NCBI GenBank assembly: GCA_945910975.1
Contig: CAMDZY010000017.1
Location: 1 to 15,042, forward strand
Length of the DNA stretch: 15,042 nucleotides
Reading direction: 5' to 3'
Source: an uncultured Clostridia bacterium
GTDB lineage: Bacteria > Bacillota > Clostridia > Oscillospirales > Oscillospiraceae
Part shown: one piece after another, positions 14,488-15,042 of the stretch
How the letters are laid out: the number at the start of each line of letters is the position of its first letter
How positions within the stretch are numbered: the first letter of the stretch is position 1
Notes under the pieces: model-generated
Database searches by the model: none
The model's input: only the letters and a program-made list of their open reading frames with translations
Told to the model about the DNA's origin: nothing
Position numbers and translations under genes: made by a program

Positions 14488-15042
14488 TTATTCAAGATTC
14501 AGATGTTTCCGCAAAATGCGTTCGGTGACAAAGAAGTAGATGCAGCCGATCACCGCAAGAACCACGGAGAGGAAGCTAAAGCCCAGTGCGATGCAGCCGG
14601 CGGGGGTAAAGGAGGCCAGGAAATGGTCAATGCCGTCAGCAATCGGGGTGCTGGTGCAAACCATCACAATGCTGACCGTCACAACCTCCACCAGAACGTT
14701 CAAACCGTAATAGAACAAGACGGAGAAAAGAACCCGCTTGCTGCGTGCCAGATGACCGACCGCGCAGGCTAAGTAAATCTTCAGCAGTTCCGTGGCCAGC
14801 GCGCAGGCCAGCATAACGATGCACAAAATGAGGTTTCCGGTGGTCATAAAGGACGAATCGGAGTAGAACAGATCGCGAAGCGTTCCCAAGGGATCCTTTG
14901 CGATCAGGGAAAGCGAAAAAACGCTCAGCGTGATCGTAATTGCGCAGGTATTCTCCTGCGTCAGCTTGTTGTTGTTCGTAACCTTGATACCCACATTGAG
15001 GACAAGACCAGATGTTCCATGCGTTTCATCCGGGATGACGAT
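14488..15042 (-). CDS. Multi-pass membrane protein, probable ABC transporter permease (C-terminal part)
   Basis: The 3' part of a gene whose frame stays open to the window edge, so the true start is outside. An internal ATG at 14994 would give 168 residues, but the 16 codons before it are open and read naturally. About 184 residues are visible: a soluble, probably extracellular stretch of about 70 residues (IVIPDETHGTSG onward), then three hydrophobic regions (about residues 50-78, 85-113 and 129-157 counted from the internal ATG). The last ends in a charged tail, FFVTERILRKHLNLE, of the kind seen at the end of ABC-2-type permeases in Clostridia. An ATPase partner would be expected beyond the right edge. 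Family assignment rests on overall hydrophobicity and the tail, so function is tentative. It is convergent with the GNAT gene. Confidence 0.7.
   Translation of the reverse strand: MVIPDETHGTSGLVLNVGIKVTNNNKLTQENTCAITITLSVFSLSLIAKDPLGTLRDLFYSDSSFMTTGNLILCIVMLACALATELLKIYLACAVGHLARSKRVLFSVLFYYGLNVLVEVVTVSIVMVCTSTPIADGIDHFLASFTPAGCIALGFSFLSVVLAVIGCIYFFVTERILRKHLNLE

Overview
The window looks like a chromosomal stretch of a moderately GC-rich Gram-positive anaerobe of the Clostridia, most likely an Oscillospiraceae/Ruminococcaceae-type gut bacterium. The support is three proteins with S-layer homology (SLH) domains, a PrsA-type foldase lipoprotein, AGGAGG-type ribosome binding sites, sigma-A-like promoters, and surface repeats of a kind common in gut Firmicutes. 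The genus is inference. There are ten protein-coding genes; I saw no tRNA, rRNA, CRISPR array or complete insertion sequence.

Left part (1-3660): two housekeeping genes on the minus strand, an RlmL/YpsC-like 23S rRNA methyltransferase followed with a 4-base overlap by a diacylglycerol-kinase-family lipid kinase. They diverge from a plus-strand pair, a short NfeD membrane protein and an SPFH/stomatin protein. The shared 137-bp intergenic region carries a good promoter for the minus-strand pair and a weaker candidate for the plus-strand pair. A strong hairpin at 3607-3646 ends the NfeD-SPFH transcript and probably also the SLH operon arriving from the other side.

Middle (3668-6861): a minus-strand operon of a secreted SLH protein with a papain-like Cys/His/Asp domain and, 11-14 bp downstream, a small protein made of little more than three SLH domains. 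The first gene and its upstream region are visibly AT-richer than the rest of the window. The upstream region has two tandem near-consensus minus-strand promoters, a leader of about 350-430 nt with an 18-bp direct repeat and several inverted repeats, and a strong Shine-Dalgarno separated from the AUG by a 31-nt hairpin.

Right part (6862-15042): a PrsA-like parvulin foldase lipoprotein ending in a textbook terminator. Next is a 1766-residue secreted protein that joins a CotH-like kinase domain, several ricin-type beta-trefoil lectin segments, twelve Cys/His-rich repeats of about 40 residues, and three C-terminal SLH domains. After it come a YvbK-like GNAT acetyltransferase starting at TTG, and convergently the 3' part of a membrane protein resembling an ABC transporter permease, cut by the window edge.

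The theme is cell-surface biology. The SLH proteins should be held on the wall through SLH binding to a secondary cell wall polymer. The PrsA-like lipoprotein is a plausible extracytoplasmic folding helper for such exported proteins. The most striking object is the SLH-anchored CotH/lectin protein, a candidate for a wall-displayed kinase that binds glycans.
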